A stretch of DNA of 64,000 nt from Gimesia aquarii (GCF_007748175.1 NZ_CP037422.1:3416020-3480019); one strand, 5' to 3'. Shown: positions 18,091-27,580, counted from the stretch's first letter. Made by a program: numbers and translations. The notes: a model not told the origin generated them from the sequence alone.

Positions 18091-18164
18091 GGCGCCGTAG
18101 CCAAGTGGTCCAAGGCGGCGGATTGCAAATCCGTTATTCCCCGGTTCGAATCCGGGCGGCGCCT
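18091..18164 (+). tRNA. tRNA-Cys (anticodon GCA)
   Basis: A 74-base cloverleaf. The acceptor stem GGCGCCG pairs with CGGCGCC, the anticodon stem-loop is GGATTGCAAATCC with GCA, the T arm is CCGGTTCGAATCCGG, and the discriminator is T, as expected for tRNA-Cys. The 3' CCA is not encoded. Confidence 0.97.
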
Positions 18165-18265
18165 CTTCTCCTTAAAAGTGCCTTTCTGATGAGATACTGA
18201 ACGCTCCTCATGCACAACAATTGAAAAATTGTGTTCTATTTGAATCGTCTTATATAACCAAACAC

Positions 18266-18298
18266 AAAAAAAACCTGACAGCAATTTATGCTGTCAGG
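18266..18298 (-). terminator. Strong intrinsic terminator, probably bidirectional
   Basis: CCTGACAGC (18274-18282) pairs with GCTGTCAGG (18290-18298) in a perfect 9-base stem. Read leftward it runs into TTTTTTTTGTG, ending the transcript of 18334-19701. Read rightward it runs into GTTTT, so it may also stop tRNA-Cys readthrough. Confidence 0.88.
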
Positions 18299-18333
18299 GT
18301 TTTAACACTAAATCTTCTATGTCGACTATTGAA

Positions 18334-19701
18334 TTAATCGCTAAGTTTTCTTTTATAATCGGATAACTTCTCTGAATTTTTTAAACAATGGACTAGAGAA
18401 ACATCGCTGTCAAGCCTGCCTCTTCGATCTCTAATTGAGTCGGCAAGGTTCAACATCTGATCTAATCCAATATTTAATTCTTTATCAATTGACTGGGAAT
18501 CAGCTGTCTTTAAATCTGCTAACTCAGTTCCTGCTGCCTTCCACATCAACCACGACGAAGTAACGTCATGGAGACTAGCCGTTCCGGCAGGATAATACTG
18601 ATTGGCTCTCAAATTCCAAGCTGCTTTAGCATACTGCATACTCTCTGTAAATAACTCCTGGCTCCTGCCCTTGCGATTATTATTCAGTGAGTACTTTCCT
18701 TTTGCATACGATAAATGAGCTTTTGAAAGGTCAAGCAAATCCGCTCTTCCTAGTCCTGCTCCATTTGAAGCCATCCAATTGATATCCGTTTTGATTTCTT
18801 CAAGCCTACGTTCATATGTTTCAAAACTCGCCGTGTCGTTTTTTGTATTCTGATAAAATAGATCTAGTTCCTGATTGGCATTATTGACAGAGCTTAGAGC
18901 CCTTCGGTATTCAGATAAATCTGCTTCACCAACTTGAGCCTCTATATTTCGAATTGCATAATATTCAGCTGAATTCTTAGAAATCGCTTCTAAAGCAAAC
19001 TGTTGAGCATCTCTATCCTGATTAACACGAGCGATTTCGTATTGGTTTTGTGCTAAAAGTAACTTTGCGTGGACAAGGTCCCCATACCAACCTTGAGATG
19101 CAGGTTGATCAAACTCTTGTAATTGCTCTACAGCTTGTTGTATCAGTTGTTGTTTCTGTTCTAAAAGAAACCCTTTGTTTTGTTTAGATTTTTGAATCTC
19201 AGCTACTTCAATTTTTGTATCAAAAGCAATTTTTAATGCAAGATTATAATCAACAAGAGGCATTAATCCTCTCGTAAAGGAATTAGTACTCTGGCGAACT
19301 AGGTCATTGGCTCGATTTTCTGTTTGTCGTAAGTGCTTCTTTAATTGTGCAGAGTCCCTCCGTTTTTTTGGGGAAAAAATGATTTTTTTAGCTGAATGAA
19401 CTTTTTCTGAATGGCTCTTCTGTTTTTGAGTTCCAGTGCGTTCTGGAACCACATTTAAAGGGATGAATTTATTATGATATTCGTGTTCTAAGTTTGAATT
19501 GTAGGAAGTAAAAGACTGCTCCATGTCGGTGGCAATTGATTCTCCTTCTGAATTCAAGAAGCGATGAATTGACTGCTGTAAGCCGGGTTCAATATCTCCT
19601 GTCATCAAATCCGAATTCGGATGAGACTTAGACCAGTACATGAAACTTATCATTGAGCAGATAATGATAGAGCAAATATAGAAATGAGTTCGATCGTTCA
19701 T
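18334..19701 (-). CDS. Unrecognised membrane-anchored helical/coiled-coil protein
   Basis: A 455-residue protein with no domain I can name. One N-terminal hydrophobic segment (FYICSIIICSMISFMYW) suggests a membrane anchor. A basic, low-complexity region spans about 90-125, and the remainder is helical and rich in Gln, Ala and Leu, with tetratrico-like stretches such as LVHAKLLLAQNQYEIARV and LSKAHLSYAKGKYSLNNN. It has a clean terminator. It lies between the HTH-like gene and the tad locus. A role in pilus or envelope assembly is possible from position and topology only. Confidence 0.6.
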   Translation of the reverse strand: MNDRTHFYICSIIICSMISFMYWSKSHPNSDLMTGDIEPGLQQSIHRFLNSEGESIATDMEQSFTSYNSNLEHEYHNKFIPLNVVPERTGTQKQKSHSEKVHSAKKIIFSPKKRRDSAQLKKHLRQTENRANDLVRQSTNSFTRGLMPLVDYNLALKIAFDTKIEVAEIQKSKQNKGFLLEQKQQLIQQAVEQLQEFDQPASQGWYGDLVHAKLLLAQNQYEIARVNQDRDAQQFALEAISKNSAEYYAIRNIEAQVGEADLSEYRRALSSVNNANQELDLFYQNTKNDTASFETYERRLEEIKTDINWMASNGAGLGRADLLDLSKAHLSYAKGKYSLNNNRKGRSQELFTESMQYAKAAWNLRANQYYPAGTASLHDVTSSWLMWKAAGTELADLKTADSQSIDKELNIGLDQMLNLADSIRDRRGRLDSDVSLVHCLKNSEKLSDYKRKLSD

Positions 19702-20365
19702 AGAAACACAAAATCGCTTGAAAAAAAGAAACCCAAATTGATAAGAGTAATTGGGATTTTGAAAAAGCGATCCGTGCTATCTATAACTACTTTTTCCTTT
19801 AGTTAGGTATCGGCATGATCATTTTTTAAAAATGCAAATTCAAAAAATGGCCATGCAATATGATTGAGAAGCATTTCTGATAGTGGCATAGAATCTGATA
19901 CGACATGACTAACTATACTGACACGTCTTATCCCTATTTGCATTCTCAACCAAATCCTCTAAAAACATCCTTTTCAACCCAATCATCCCATCCCTTTATT
20001 TCATAAGAGATTGTGAGCTTTTTTAGATTACCTCGTCTAATTAAAAAGTTTTCCAAGAAGTGTTTGCAGGGATATATCAAGGAATGAAACGTATCGTTTA
20101 ACCTTTTATAATTAACATTTGTACACATCAGTGTAAAACATTTCGAATCTGTTACCTATTTCCTCAAAGTTACATGTTTGCTTATAGTGATAACTTTTGT
20201 TATCGTAACTCCAACAACACATATAACGTATTTTATCTATTTAACTTATATTTTAATTATTACACCTTTAGCACAAGTCATTGTGCATCTTGAACAAATA
20301 ACAGATCACCACAGCATATCAACCTCTGACTCCGATCTGTTTTGACGAGAACAAAAGGACTCACG
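19702..20365. other. About 660 bases upstream of the sigma-54 regulator
   Basis: AT-rich, without a credible gene; a 60-codon leftward frame at 19946-20128 has no domain, ribosome site or composition support. It contains a perfect inverted repeat, GATAAC-TTTT-GTTATC at 20189-20204, about 160 bases before the regulator start. Confidence 0.45.
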
Positions 20366-21799
20366 ATGCCCTCTCTTGGATTAATTTATTCGCAGGACTC
20401 CGATATGGAGTCAGTTCTTAGACCGTGCATTGAAAAAGATATTAATAGATGTCTGAAAAGTGTCGCATCGCTCAGCGAACTAAAAAGTCATCTAATGGAA
20501 ACATCTCCCACTACTTTATACCTTGATTTGAGGGCAAATGAGTGTTCTCTCTCAAATGATGATCGCATTGAAGTCCTCACATATTTGAGAGAAGCCTGTA
20601 ATTCACCTCTCAAAGTGGTTTCTGTGATTGATCAATTTTTACCACTTGAATTGACAGAATCTGCTATTTTTTTGACAGATACATTTTTGGAATACCCTCC
20701 CGCTCCTGAAGAGTTCCAAACACTTGCTAAAGAATTATTGGAAACTGAAGCAACCATCAAGCCTTCAACCTTACCAAAATCCCGTAAGATTTGTGGTGGT
20801 AATACTCATGTTACAACTTATACACCGCCGATGATTCCGATCATTGATCAGCTATCAAAAATTGCCAAACACAATGTTACTTTACTACTTGTCGGGGAAA
20901 CTGGAACTGGCAAAACAACTTTAGCTTCTATGATCCATGAGCTTTCTCCACGAAGCTCGGAGCCCTTTCAAAATATCGCTTGTGGTGCTTTACCGTCGGA
21001 TTTAATAGAAAGTGAACTATTTGGTCATATACGTGGAGCTTTTACTGGAGCTGAGCGTAGTAAAATCGGTCGCTTTGAAGCAGCAGGAAAGGGGACCTTG
21101 CTTTTAGATGAAATTGATATCCTTTCGGCGAAAGACCAGGCAAAGCTCCTGAAAGTCATTGAAACTGGTCAATTTGAACCAGTCGGTTCTACAGAATCTC
21201 GTCTTTCTGAAGCAAGACTTGTAGTAGCATCCAACGTAGAGTTGGAGGAGTTGACACAGAAAAACATATTCCGTTCTGATTTGTATTATCGTTTAAATGT
21301 GCTGCAATTTCGGCTACCTGCGTTAAGAGAACGCCCTAATGATATCATTCCACTTTCTATACAATTCATCAAAGAATGTTGTAAACAACATTCTATCAAG
21401 ATCAGCAAAATACATCGTAAAGTAATTCAGATGCTTCAACAGTATCATTGGCCTGGCAACTTAAGAGAATTGAAAAATCAGATTCAGCGCGCTGTATTAT
21501 TTTCGGACCAAGGTGAATTGACCACTGATGAATTTTCACCCAATATTCTCCAGGAAAGCCTGTCTTCTGTTAGAAATGGTTTTCAAATAACACAAGAACC
21601 AACAACATTAGCAGATCAGGTCGCGATGAGCGAAAAGCATCTGTTACAGAAATCTTTGTCTGAGAATGGTTACCGCAAAACGGCAACCGCGAAAGCATTG
21701 GGAATTAGTCGAGTAGGTCTGTACAAAAAAATGAGAAAGTATGGAATGCTTGAAACAAAGAAACCTGCTACTCCTCAAAACCTACTTACTGAAAGTTAA
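20366..21799 (+). CDS. Sigma-54-dependent transcriptional regulator (NtrC-type)
   Basis: A 477-residue enhancer-binding protein. The N-terminal 130 residues look like a receiver-type sensor domain but do not show the standard acidic cluster (LYLDLRAN is the only likely Asp). The AAA+ domain has Walker A GETGTGKT at 177-184, the sigma-54-contacting GAFTGA at 224-229, Walker B LLLDEID at 245-251 and the arginine-finger region RSDLYYRLNVL. A Fis-type HTH ends the protein (NGYRKTATAKALGISRVGLYKK). I start at the ATG at 20366, with AAAAGGA 7 bases upstream, and not at the TTG at 20342. It converges on tadC, 40 bases away. A sigma-54-like promoter before the pilin genes suggests it controls them. 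Confidence 0.92.
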   Translation: MPSLGLIYSQDSDMESVLRPCIEKDINRCLKSVASLSELKSHLMETSPTTLYLDLRANECSLSNDDRIEVLTYLREACNSPLKVVSVIDQFLPLELTESAIFLTDTFLEYPPAPEEFQTLAKELLETEATIKPSTLPKSRKICGGNTHVTTYTPPMIPIIDQLSKIAKHNVTLLLVGETGTGKTTLASMIHELSPRSSEPFQNIACGALPSDLIESELFGHIRGAFTGAERSKIGRFEAAGKGTLLLDEIDILSAKDQAKLLKVIETGQFEPVGSTESRLSEARLVVASNVELEELTQKNIFRSDLYYRLNVLQFRLPALRERPNDIIPLSIQFIKECCKQHSIKISKIHRKVIQMLQQYHWPGNLRELKNQIQRAVLFSDQGELTTDEFSPNILQESLSSVRNGFQITQEPTTLADQVAMSEKHLLQKSLSENGYRKTATAKALGISRVGLYKKMRKYGMLETKKPATPQNLLTES

Positions 21800-21839
21800 T
21801 GTTGGTAACAGAATCATCAACGAATGATGCCAACTAACT

Positions 21840-22841
21840 TCAATTAGTACTATTTGACTGGTTTATTACTGATTGAGATGTAGTGCTAATTGATTCTCCA
21901 TACGAGTCTGACTCTAAAATTCCACCAGGCTGATGCTCACGAATTATAAAGTTTCGTAGTTCAAGTACCGCTGGTCCAAAGAACAAGATGTAAATTGGAG
22001 GAGCCATACAAAAAATTACAGGAAAGAGTAACTTGATACTTGTTTTGCTTGAATTTTCTTCTGCACGTTGTCGGTATTTTCTACGCACACCATCAGCAAA
22101 ATCAATTAAAGCCGTGGAAACATTTGTCCCTAGTCTTTCTGTCTGCGAAATCATTAACGAAAGTGCGTTTACATCCGGGGCATCAATTCTTTTTGCAAAT
22201 TGTTTAAGGGCATCAGACATAGAATTCGCATCAGCATGTCGACGGATGATATCAAATTCTACTGCAATGTCTGGATGAGAAAAACGAACTTCTTCTGTAA
22301 CACGCTGTAGGGCGGTTCTGAGTGGTACACCACCAGTCAAACACATCATCACCAGATCGAGCGCATCTGGCAAACCCTTTTGAATTCGATGAACTCTGCG
22401 GTTGGCCTGATTATGTAACACAAAACGGGGAAGACCATACCCTCCACCAGCGACTACAAGACCTACGATTATAATAATCTCTGGAAGACTTGAGCCAGGA
22501 TCTGCTGCGATACAACCAATTCCTGTAACGATTAAAACTAGAACAACTAACAAATTGCGGGTTGCCAAGTATTCAACCAGTGCTGTCGAGCGATAATAGC
22601 CAGCTCTTTTAAGATCAAGCTCAATTTTTTGAATTTCATTCTCCGTTTGTGGAATAACGGCTGCCATTGCACGACGAAACGGACCTACATTTGAAGAAGA
22701 GTAGTAATTCGAACTTTGATCATTCAGGTTCAAATTACGTTTTTTTCCTGAGCGGCGTCCAACTGCAATCGCATCTCCAATTAAGAAGAAAACCAAGCAT
22801 GCTAAAATAAAGGTGCCAATAGTGATAATGTCAAGAAACAT
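21840..22841 (-). CDS. tadC: Tad pilus inner-membrane protein TadC (type II secretion F domain)
   Basis: A 333-residue polytopic inner-membrane protein of the type II secretion F family, paired with TadB as the platform on which the ATPase assembles Flp pili. It has N-terminal and mid membrane segments (FILACLVFFLIGDAIAV; LVLIVTGIGCIA) and the conserved cytoplasmic region GLPDALDLVMMCLTGGVPL, RTALQRVTEEVRFSHPDIA and ISQTERLGTNVSTAL. Two C-terminal membrane helices follow (LLFPVIFCMAPPIYILFF). The GAGAG upstream of the ATG fits. It is last in the leftward tad order after tadB (75-base gap). Confidence 0.88.
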   Translation of the reverse strand: MFLDIITIGTFILACLVFFLIGDAIAVGRRSGKKRNLNLNDQSSNYYSSSNVGPFRRAMAAVIPQTENEIQKIELDLKRAGYYRSTALVEYLATRNLLVVLVLIVTGIGCIAADPGSSLPEIIIIVGLVVAGGGYGLPRFVLHNQANRRVHRIQKGLPDALDLVMMCLTGGVPLRTALQRVTEEVRFSHPDIAVEFDIIRRHADANSMSDALKQFAKRIDAPDVNALSLMISQTERLGTNVSTALIDFADGVRRKYRQRAEENSSKTSIKLLFPVIFCMAPPIYILFFGPAVLELRNFIIREHQPGGILESDSYGESISTTSQSVINQSNSTN

Positions 22842-22916
22842 AGAACTCTCTTTTATTTGAAGTCTGAATAACTAACTTAAAAAGTTGATTCATTATTCAT
22901 ATAGCAGTAATAGGAA

Positions 22917-23849
22917 TTAATAGTCCGTTCTCAGGAGAGCCGAAACCCAAAGTATACCGATCACTTCAAGGACTATCGCAATGAGCAATAAGATGTTACC
23001 TATCGGGTCAGAATATAAATTGGAAACATGATCTGGAAAAACAACTAACAATATTACAAATGCAACGGGTGCAATCACAGTCATCAAGATCGCTGATGCA
23101 CGACCGGCACCTGTAGAAGCCCTCATCTGACGACGATAATTAATTCTGTCACGAATGACTCCCGACATACGTTCGAGATTAGCTGGAAGATTACCACCTG
23201 TTTTACGATACAGCATCAAAGCAGAAGTTAAAATTCTAAGATCAATTAACTGAATACGATTCGAAAGCGATTTCATCACTGCTGGGACAGATAAATTCAT
23301 ATCTAACTGACGAGCACAACGCCTGAACTCAAAACTTAAAGGTCCCTTAGTTTCTTCGCCAACTATTGCGATTGCCTGCTCTAAACTAGCACCAGCGTGT
23401 GTTGACCGGGCCAGTAAATCAATCATTTCAGGCAGCTCTTCCTGAATTGTTTGCATTCTTCTTTTTCTTCGAAAATGCAGAATAAAAAGAATGGCAACCA
23501 TTCCAAAAATCATACCGGCAATACCAGCAAGAGGCTGATCAGAATAAATGAAAATTGTACCACCAATCGCTAGACCACACATGACTAACAAAAGAAAAGT
23601 GGTAAACGGTGTCAAATCAGAACCGTTCTCAAGAACCAATCGATCAAAACTTTGATCGATCTTTCCTAAAATGCTGTCGGCAGGCTGTTGATCAAATACA
23701 TTATAAACTCTTCTTAGGGGAGGCCGTTTTGAAAACCGCTCTGTACTTAATCTGCCTGCACCAGATAAATCGCGAAAAAAAAGATAGATCGCGAGACTCG
23801 AAACCGTCACTGCAGCAAAACAAATCAATGCGATAGATGAACTGTCCAC
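22917..23849 (-). CDS. tadB: Tad pilus inner-membrane protein TadB (type II secretion F domain)
   Basis: A 310-residue membrane protein homologous in fold to TadC. The F-domain signature reads ELPEMIDLLARSTHAGASL, EQAIAIVGEETKGPLSFEF and MLYRKTGGNLPANLERMSG, followed by RASAILMTVIAPVAFVILLVV and a final membrane segment. With TadC it forms the pilus assembly platform. The GTG at 23849 is preceded by GGGGGA 9 bases upstream; a GTG at 23888 would add 13 residues but has no ribosome site. It lies 69 bases after the end of cpaF on the same strand. Confidence 0.87.
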   Translation of the reverse strand: MDSSSIALICFAAVTVSSLAIYLFFRDLSGAGRLSTERFSKRPPLRRVYNVFDQQPADSILGKIDQSFDRLVLENGSDLTPFTTFLLLVMCGLAIGGTIFIYSDQPLAGIAGMIFGMVAILFILHFRRKRRMQTIQEELPEMIDLLARSTHAGASLEQAIAIVGEETKGPLSFEFRRCARQLDMNLSVPAVMKSLSNRIQLIDLRILTSALMLYRKTGGNLPANLERMSGVIRDRINYRRQMRASTGAGRASAILMTVIAPVAFVILLVVFPDHVSNLYSDPIGNILLLIAIVLEVIGILWVSALLRTDY

Positions 23850-23918
23850 TACAGGTTGTCCCCCTAATATTTTAATAATGGATATCACAAATTTGAGTAT
23901 TTATTGCCAGCATCAAAA

Positions 23919-25253
23919 CTATTTGTTCTCAAAAATTTGATCGCTAAGCTTAATCCCACAGGCTTCCATCCTTTTCAAGCAATTAGGACGATAACCAGTA
24001 GAGTAAAATTTCCCTTGCGCATTGCCTTGATCATCAACGCCTGTTTGCTCAAAACCAAAGATGTCTTCTACCTTATAATCTCCTAGGCTATCCAGTGAGA
24101 CAATTTCAGATACTTTAGTAAGACGACGTTGTCCCCCCTTAAGACGCGAGACATGTAGAACAATTCCAATTCCATTTGCGATATATTGCCTGATCACTGG
24201 TAACGGAAGATCAAAGCCACTTATCGTGACCATCATTTCCAATCTAGCTAATGCATCGCGAGTATCATTCGCATGCACTGTCGTTAAAGATCCTTCATGC
24301 CCCGTATTCATAGCCTGAAGCATATCTAATGCTTCGGCACCTCTGACCTCACCAATGATAATACGATCTGGACGCATGCGGAGACTGTTTTTAACAAGCT
24401 GCCTTTGTGAGATCTCACCCACACCTTCTGTATTTTCTGTTTTCGTCTCGAGTCGTACAACATGTTTATGCTGGAGAATTAATTCAGCGGAATCTTCAAT
24501 CGTAATCAAACGTTCTTCACGTGGAATGAAGTTGGACAGTGCATTTAGTAGTGTTGTTTTACCACTACCAGTTCCACCAGAAATCAACATACTAATACGG
24601 GAATCAACGACTGCTGCCAGAAAATCAACAATCTCAGGAGTCAGTGAGTTGTTCTCAATCAAATCATCTATCTGTAATGGAGTTGCTCCGAATCTCCGGA
24701 TAGATAATGAAGGCCCATTCAAGGCAAGAGGAGGAATGATAGCATTGATTCGAGATCCGTCGGGGAGCCTAGCATCAACCATAGGATTGACTTCATCAAT
24801 TCTTCGTCCGACTCGAGAGACAATCCTCTGAATGATTCGCATCAAATGTTGATTATCAGCAAAAATAACATCAGATTCTTCTAGTTGTCCATTACGCTCA
24901 ATATGAATTTCATAAGCGTGGTTCACGAGGATATCACTAATAGTGGGATCAGCCATAAGCTTATCCAAGGGACCAAGTCCAAATACTTCACTTAACAACT
25001 CATTTAATAAACGTTCTCGGTCAATACCTTCCAGAACAGCGACGTGTTCATCACAAATCTCTGTTGCAACAGCACGTACTTCTGCCGAAAGCTCTTTTTC
25101 AGAGATCTGGGCCAACATCGACAGATCAAGTGAATCAACTAGTTCTTGATGAATTAAAACTTTTTGTTTTTGAAAGTGGAGTTCAGCTTCGCGCTCTTCA
25201 GGAACAAAGCTTTCAGATTCCACAAAAAGTTTTTTTGTGCTTAGCGATTCCAT
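23919..25253 (-). CDS. cpaF: Tad pilus assembly ATPase CpaF/TadA
   Basis: A 444-residue hexameric secretion ATPase powering Flp pilus extension and probably retraction. The N-terminal domain (about 30-150) has the CpaF pattern FGLGPLDKLMADPTISDILV; Walker A is GGTGSGKT at 226-233; the Asp/His boxes and RMRPDRIIIGEVRGAEALD, then TGHEGSLTTVHANDTRDAL, are standard. Start ATG at 25253, with GGGA 7 bases upstream; the frame begins 4 codons earlier at a TTG. The 194-base gap to cpaB contains no gene. Confidence 0.93.
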   Translation of the reverse strand: MESLSTKKLFVESESFVPEEREAELHFQKQKVLIHQELVDSLDLSMLAQISEKELSAEVRAVATEICDEHVAVLEGIDRERLLNELLSEVFGLGPLDKLMADPTISDILVNHAYEIHIERNGQLEESDVIFADNQHLMRIIQRIVSRVGRRIDEVNPMVDARLPDGSRINAIIPPLALNGPSLSIRRFGATPLQIDDLIENNSLTPEIVDFLAAVVDSRISMLISGGTGSGKTTLLNALSNFIPREERLITIEDSAELILQHKHVVRLETKTENTEGVGEISQRQLVKNSLRMRPDRIIIGEVRGAEALDMLQAMNTGHEGSLTTVHANDTRDALARLEMMVTISGFDLPLPVIRQYIANGIGIVLHVSRLKGGQRRLTKVSEIVSLDSLGDYKVEDIFGFEQTGVDDQGNAQGKFYSTGYRPNCLKRMEACGIKLSDQIFENK

Positions 25254-25447
25254 GTGTTGTCCCAAAATCTTAAAATAATGCTTTTAATAAAATTGCCGAT
25301 TCCAAATCAGTAGAGAAAAACTCTATTTCATTGGATATGACATACCCTCAACGAAATGAGTACATTGAAGACTCAATCACGTTTTAAAACTAAAAGCTAC
25401 AAATAACTACTCTACAAGAGAGAACCGATATCAAGAATTTCGTAATC

Positions 25448-26449
25448 TTATAAACCACTAAGGGGTGTAGAAATCTCTGAAGTCCTTTTACGATCGGCTT
25501 GCTTCATAGTTGTTGTTGCTTTGTTGGAGGGAAGCACTTCTGATGCAACGGGTGTTTCAATTGCGTCAATCCAATTTTGACTTTTGTAAGCACGATTACC
25601 TTTAAAATGAACAGTGTCCAAATTACCTGCTCGGTAGATATCCATGCTGGAAACACGCTGATTAGGGATAAAACCCAAAATGTTTGAGAGAGTAAGTCGG
25701 TCGCTTGAACGCCCCGTTGATACAACCTCTGTATTCTCATCGGGGTGTCGCAATGCTAAGCTTAATACACCATGGTCTTCGACGACTTTAAGCACTTTGC
25801 CCTGTTCTGGAGAGACTTCAAGTGTCACAGAATACTCTTCTGATTTTTGACTTGCATTGCCAACAAATTTGTGTCCGGGAACAGCAATTTCACCCACAGC
25901 GAGTACTCGAACTCTTTCCAGAAGAGTAATCGTTGTTTCTGGAATACCATCCGTTTCTTCAGAACGGAAGAGAACATCAACAATTGCCCCAGGACGTGAG
26001 AAGCCCGCTACATTTCCAATTTTATGAATGGCGACAGTCACTGCGCGATTCCCTGGCTGAAGTGTATCTGAAAGCCCGGGGCCCATTCCATTGGCAAATA
26101 AATCAACAGTGTGAAAAGGTTGCCCTGCTTTAATAGGCGACTTGAGAACACGACCAGTAATATATTTTGAGTCCATAATCCTCTGTTTACCATCGGATTT
26201 ATAGCGTTTGTTTACTTGCTCAGGCTTCATCCTCAAAATCGAAATATCATCCAAAGACAAGGTTTGTCCCGGCAACAGATCCCTCGAAGCTATAGGAAGG
26301 TATGTCAAGCTAGGCTGGGGAGGATCTTCTGCCAACAGGGCGGGGCCTGGTTGTTCATGCAGAAATTGTCGCACAGTATAAGCTGCACCTAAACCTAGTA
26401 AAATTGCGAAAATCGCCGCCGTCATTGTACCTGGACTAATTTTTGCCAC
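25448..26449 (-). CDS. cpaB: Flp pilus assembly protein CpaB/RcpC
   Basis: A 333-residue periplasmic protein of the CpaB/RcpC family with an N-terminal signal anchor (TMTAAIFAILLGLGAAYTV) and a SAF domain at about 45-115 (IASRDLLPGQTLSLDDISIL, then ITGRVLKSPIKAGQPF). The C-terminal domain has PGNRAVTVAIHKIGNVAGF and PGAIVDVLFRSEE. CpaB proteins work with the Tad secretin, but no secretin gene is in this window. GTG start, with GGGAAG 5 bases upstream. It directly follows the pilin genes in the leftward order. Confidence 0.9.
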   Translation of the reverse strand: MAKISPGTMTAAIFAILLGLGAAYTVRQFLHEQPGPALLAEDPPQPSLTYLPIASRDLLPGQTLSLDDISILRMKPEQVNKRYKSDGKQRIMDSKYITGRVLKSPIKAGQPFHTVDLFANGMGPGLSDTLQPGNRAVTVAIHKIGNVAGFSRPGAIVDVLFRSEETDGIPETTITLLERVRVLAVGEIAVPGHKFVGNASQKSEEYSVTLEVSPEQGKVLKVVEDHGVLSLALRHPDENTEVVSTGRSSDRLTLSNILGFIPNQRVSSMDIYRAGNLDTVHFKGNRAYKSQNWIDAIETPVASEVLPSNKATTTMKQADRKRTSEISTPLSGL

Positions 26450-26569
26450 GCTAACTTCCCTGAAATCTTTAGAGTTTGAAACTTTTGGAATTCACTTTTT
26501 GTCAGTTTAAAGACACCAATGAACCATATTCAACAAAAAAATATATTTCTAACAACGAATACATTATGT

Positions 26570-26863
26570 TTATTCACCAGTTGCTGGAATCGTTAAATCC
26601 AGACCAGCTGGTGCATCTCCTACGGGATCAATTACAGTAGTTGTATCTACATACTCACTAGTAACACCATTAACTGTAAAGCTATAAGATTGATCTAAAC
26701 TTTCGAGTGCAACGGCAGTATCGCCAAATTTTTGAACGACTTGATCTCTAAAAGTCACAAGCCCCGGGATAATTCCCAGTACGAGCAACGTGACTATCAA
26801 AATAGTCGTAACAGGAGAGACGCTGCCACCTTCATCTTTCCAAAACTGTCGAGCAATTGTCAT
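26570..26863 (-). CDS. Pilin paralogue lacking the conserved glutamate
   Basis: A 97-residue pilin-like protein, third of three tandem copies. It begins with a short leader ending FWKDEGG, then one hydrophobic helix TTILIVTLLVLGIIPGL and FRDQVVQKFGDTAVA, closing the shared region with QSYSF. When aligned with the other two and with the 14.5-kb Flp pilin, the position of the conserved glutamate is Thr. It has no cysteines in its short C-terminal tail. Start ATG at 26863 with AGGA 9 bases upstream. Probably a minor pilin or pseudopilin. Confidence 0.75.
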   Translation of the reverse strand: MTIARQFWKDEGGSVSPVTTILIVTLLVLGIIPGLVTFRDQVVQKFGDTAVALESLDQSYSFTVNGVTSEYVDTTTVIDPVGDAPAGLDLTIPATGE

Positions 26864-26976
26864 TCCCACTTATCCTGACCAGACTATATGCAGTAGCTAA
26901 TACTCTCGAACATTCTGATAGCATGCATCTTATGTGCCTAAATGTCCGAACTAAATAAAAAATGTTCATATAAAGC

Positions 26977-27006
26977 CAGTTCCCGAGTGGGCGTCCTCGG
27001 GAACTG
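26977..27006 (-). other. Perfect 11-base stem between pilin genes
   Basis: CAGTTCCCGAG (26977-26987) pairs exactly with CTCGGGAACTG (26996-27006), leaving an 8-base loop. It lies between the second and third pilin genes of the leftward order. No immediate T-run follows (TGGCTTTATATG), so an mRNA-stability or processing hairpin is as likely as a terminator. Confidence 0.65.
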
Positions 27007-27106
27007 AGCTAAAATTTGTGATCACAGCCGCCGGGAAAAAACCCAAAGAAAGCGACTGATTCTTTTTAACCATGCTGAATGCACAGTTTGAAAACCAATA
27101 ATAAAA

Positions 27107-27436
27107 TTATGGGCCTTCGTTTTCAGCTGCTACCTGAACGCTGATACAAGCAGGTTCAGCGTTAGCTGGATCTACGCTAGTATCACAGAAGTCGAGTTGG
27201 TCAGCGAACACTGAACCTGCAGTGCTAGAAGTGTGACCAGTAACTCCTGAAAAACTGTAGCTTTGATTAATGTTTGAAATTGCTAAAGCAAGGTCACCCA
27301 ATTCTTGAACAACTTGATCACGAACGGTGGCCAATCCCACGACAACACCCAATACAAGGATCGTGCCGATTAACACGAGTTCAGACGAGACAACAAAACC
27401 TGCCTCATCATTCCAGAACTTAGTAAGCATGTTCAT
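27107..27436 (-). CDS. Flp-type pilin paralogue
   Basis: A 109-residue pilin-like protein: leader MNMLTKFWNDEAG, then FVVSSELVLIGTILVLGVVV as the hydrophobic helix, then RDQVVQELGDLALAISNINQ and SYSF. The C-terminal tail of about 45 residues has two cysteines (DFCDTSV, PACISV) that could form a disulfide, and ends AENEGP. It is nearly superimposable on the neighbour at 27581-27907, so the pair is a tandem duplication. AAGGAG is 5 bases before the ATG. Glu is at +6 if cleavage follows the Gly, not the usual +5. Confidence 0.82.
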   Translation of the reverse strand: MNMLTKFWNDEAGFVVSSELVLIGTILVLGVVVGLATVRDQVVQELGDLALAISNINQSYSFSGVTGHTSSTAGSVFADQLDFCDTSVDPANAEPACISVQVAAENEGP

Positions 27437-27506
27437 CCTAACTCCTTATTAAATTTTGTGAGCCGCTCTAAACAGCTCGTTTAAACAGTTTGATACGAAA
27501 ATTAAA

Positions 27507-27541
27507 CAACCACAGGGGAAAATACCCCTAAATAGTGGTTG
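27507..27541 (-). terminator. Hairpin after the first pilin gene, terminator-like
   Basis: CAACCAC pairs with GTGGTTG, and inside it AGGGG pairs with CCCCT. On the minus strand it is followed by TTTAATTTTCG. It is 40 bases beyond the first pilin stop and could reduce expression of the downstream genes relative to that pilin. Confidence 0.55.
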
Positions 27542-27580
27542 ACTCCTCCTGATTCAGCTAAACACTGAGTTGAAAGTTAA

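Noticed and set aside
18087-18284. 65-codon leftward frame ending RRPDSNRGITDLQSAALDHL
   Set aside because: This is the antisense of tRNA-Cys, a well-known spurious protein that appears in many annotations.
19946-20128. 60-codon leftward frame
   Set aside because: AT-rich, no domain, no ribosome site; lies in a promoter-type gap.
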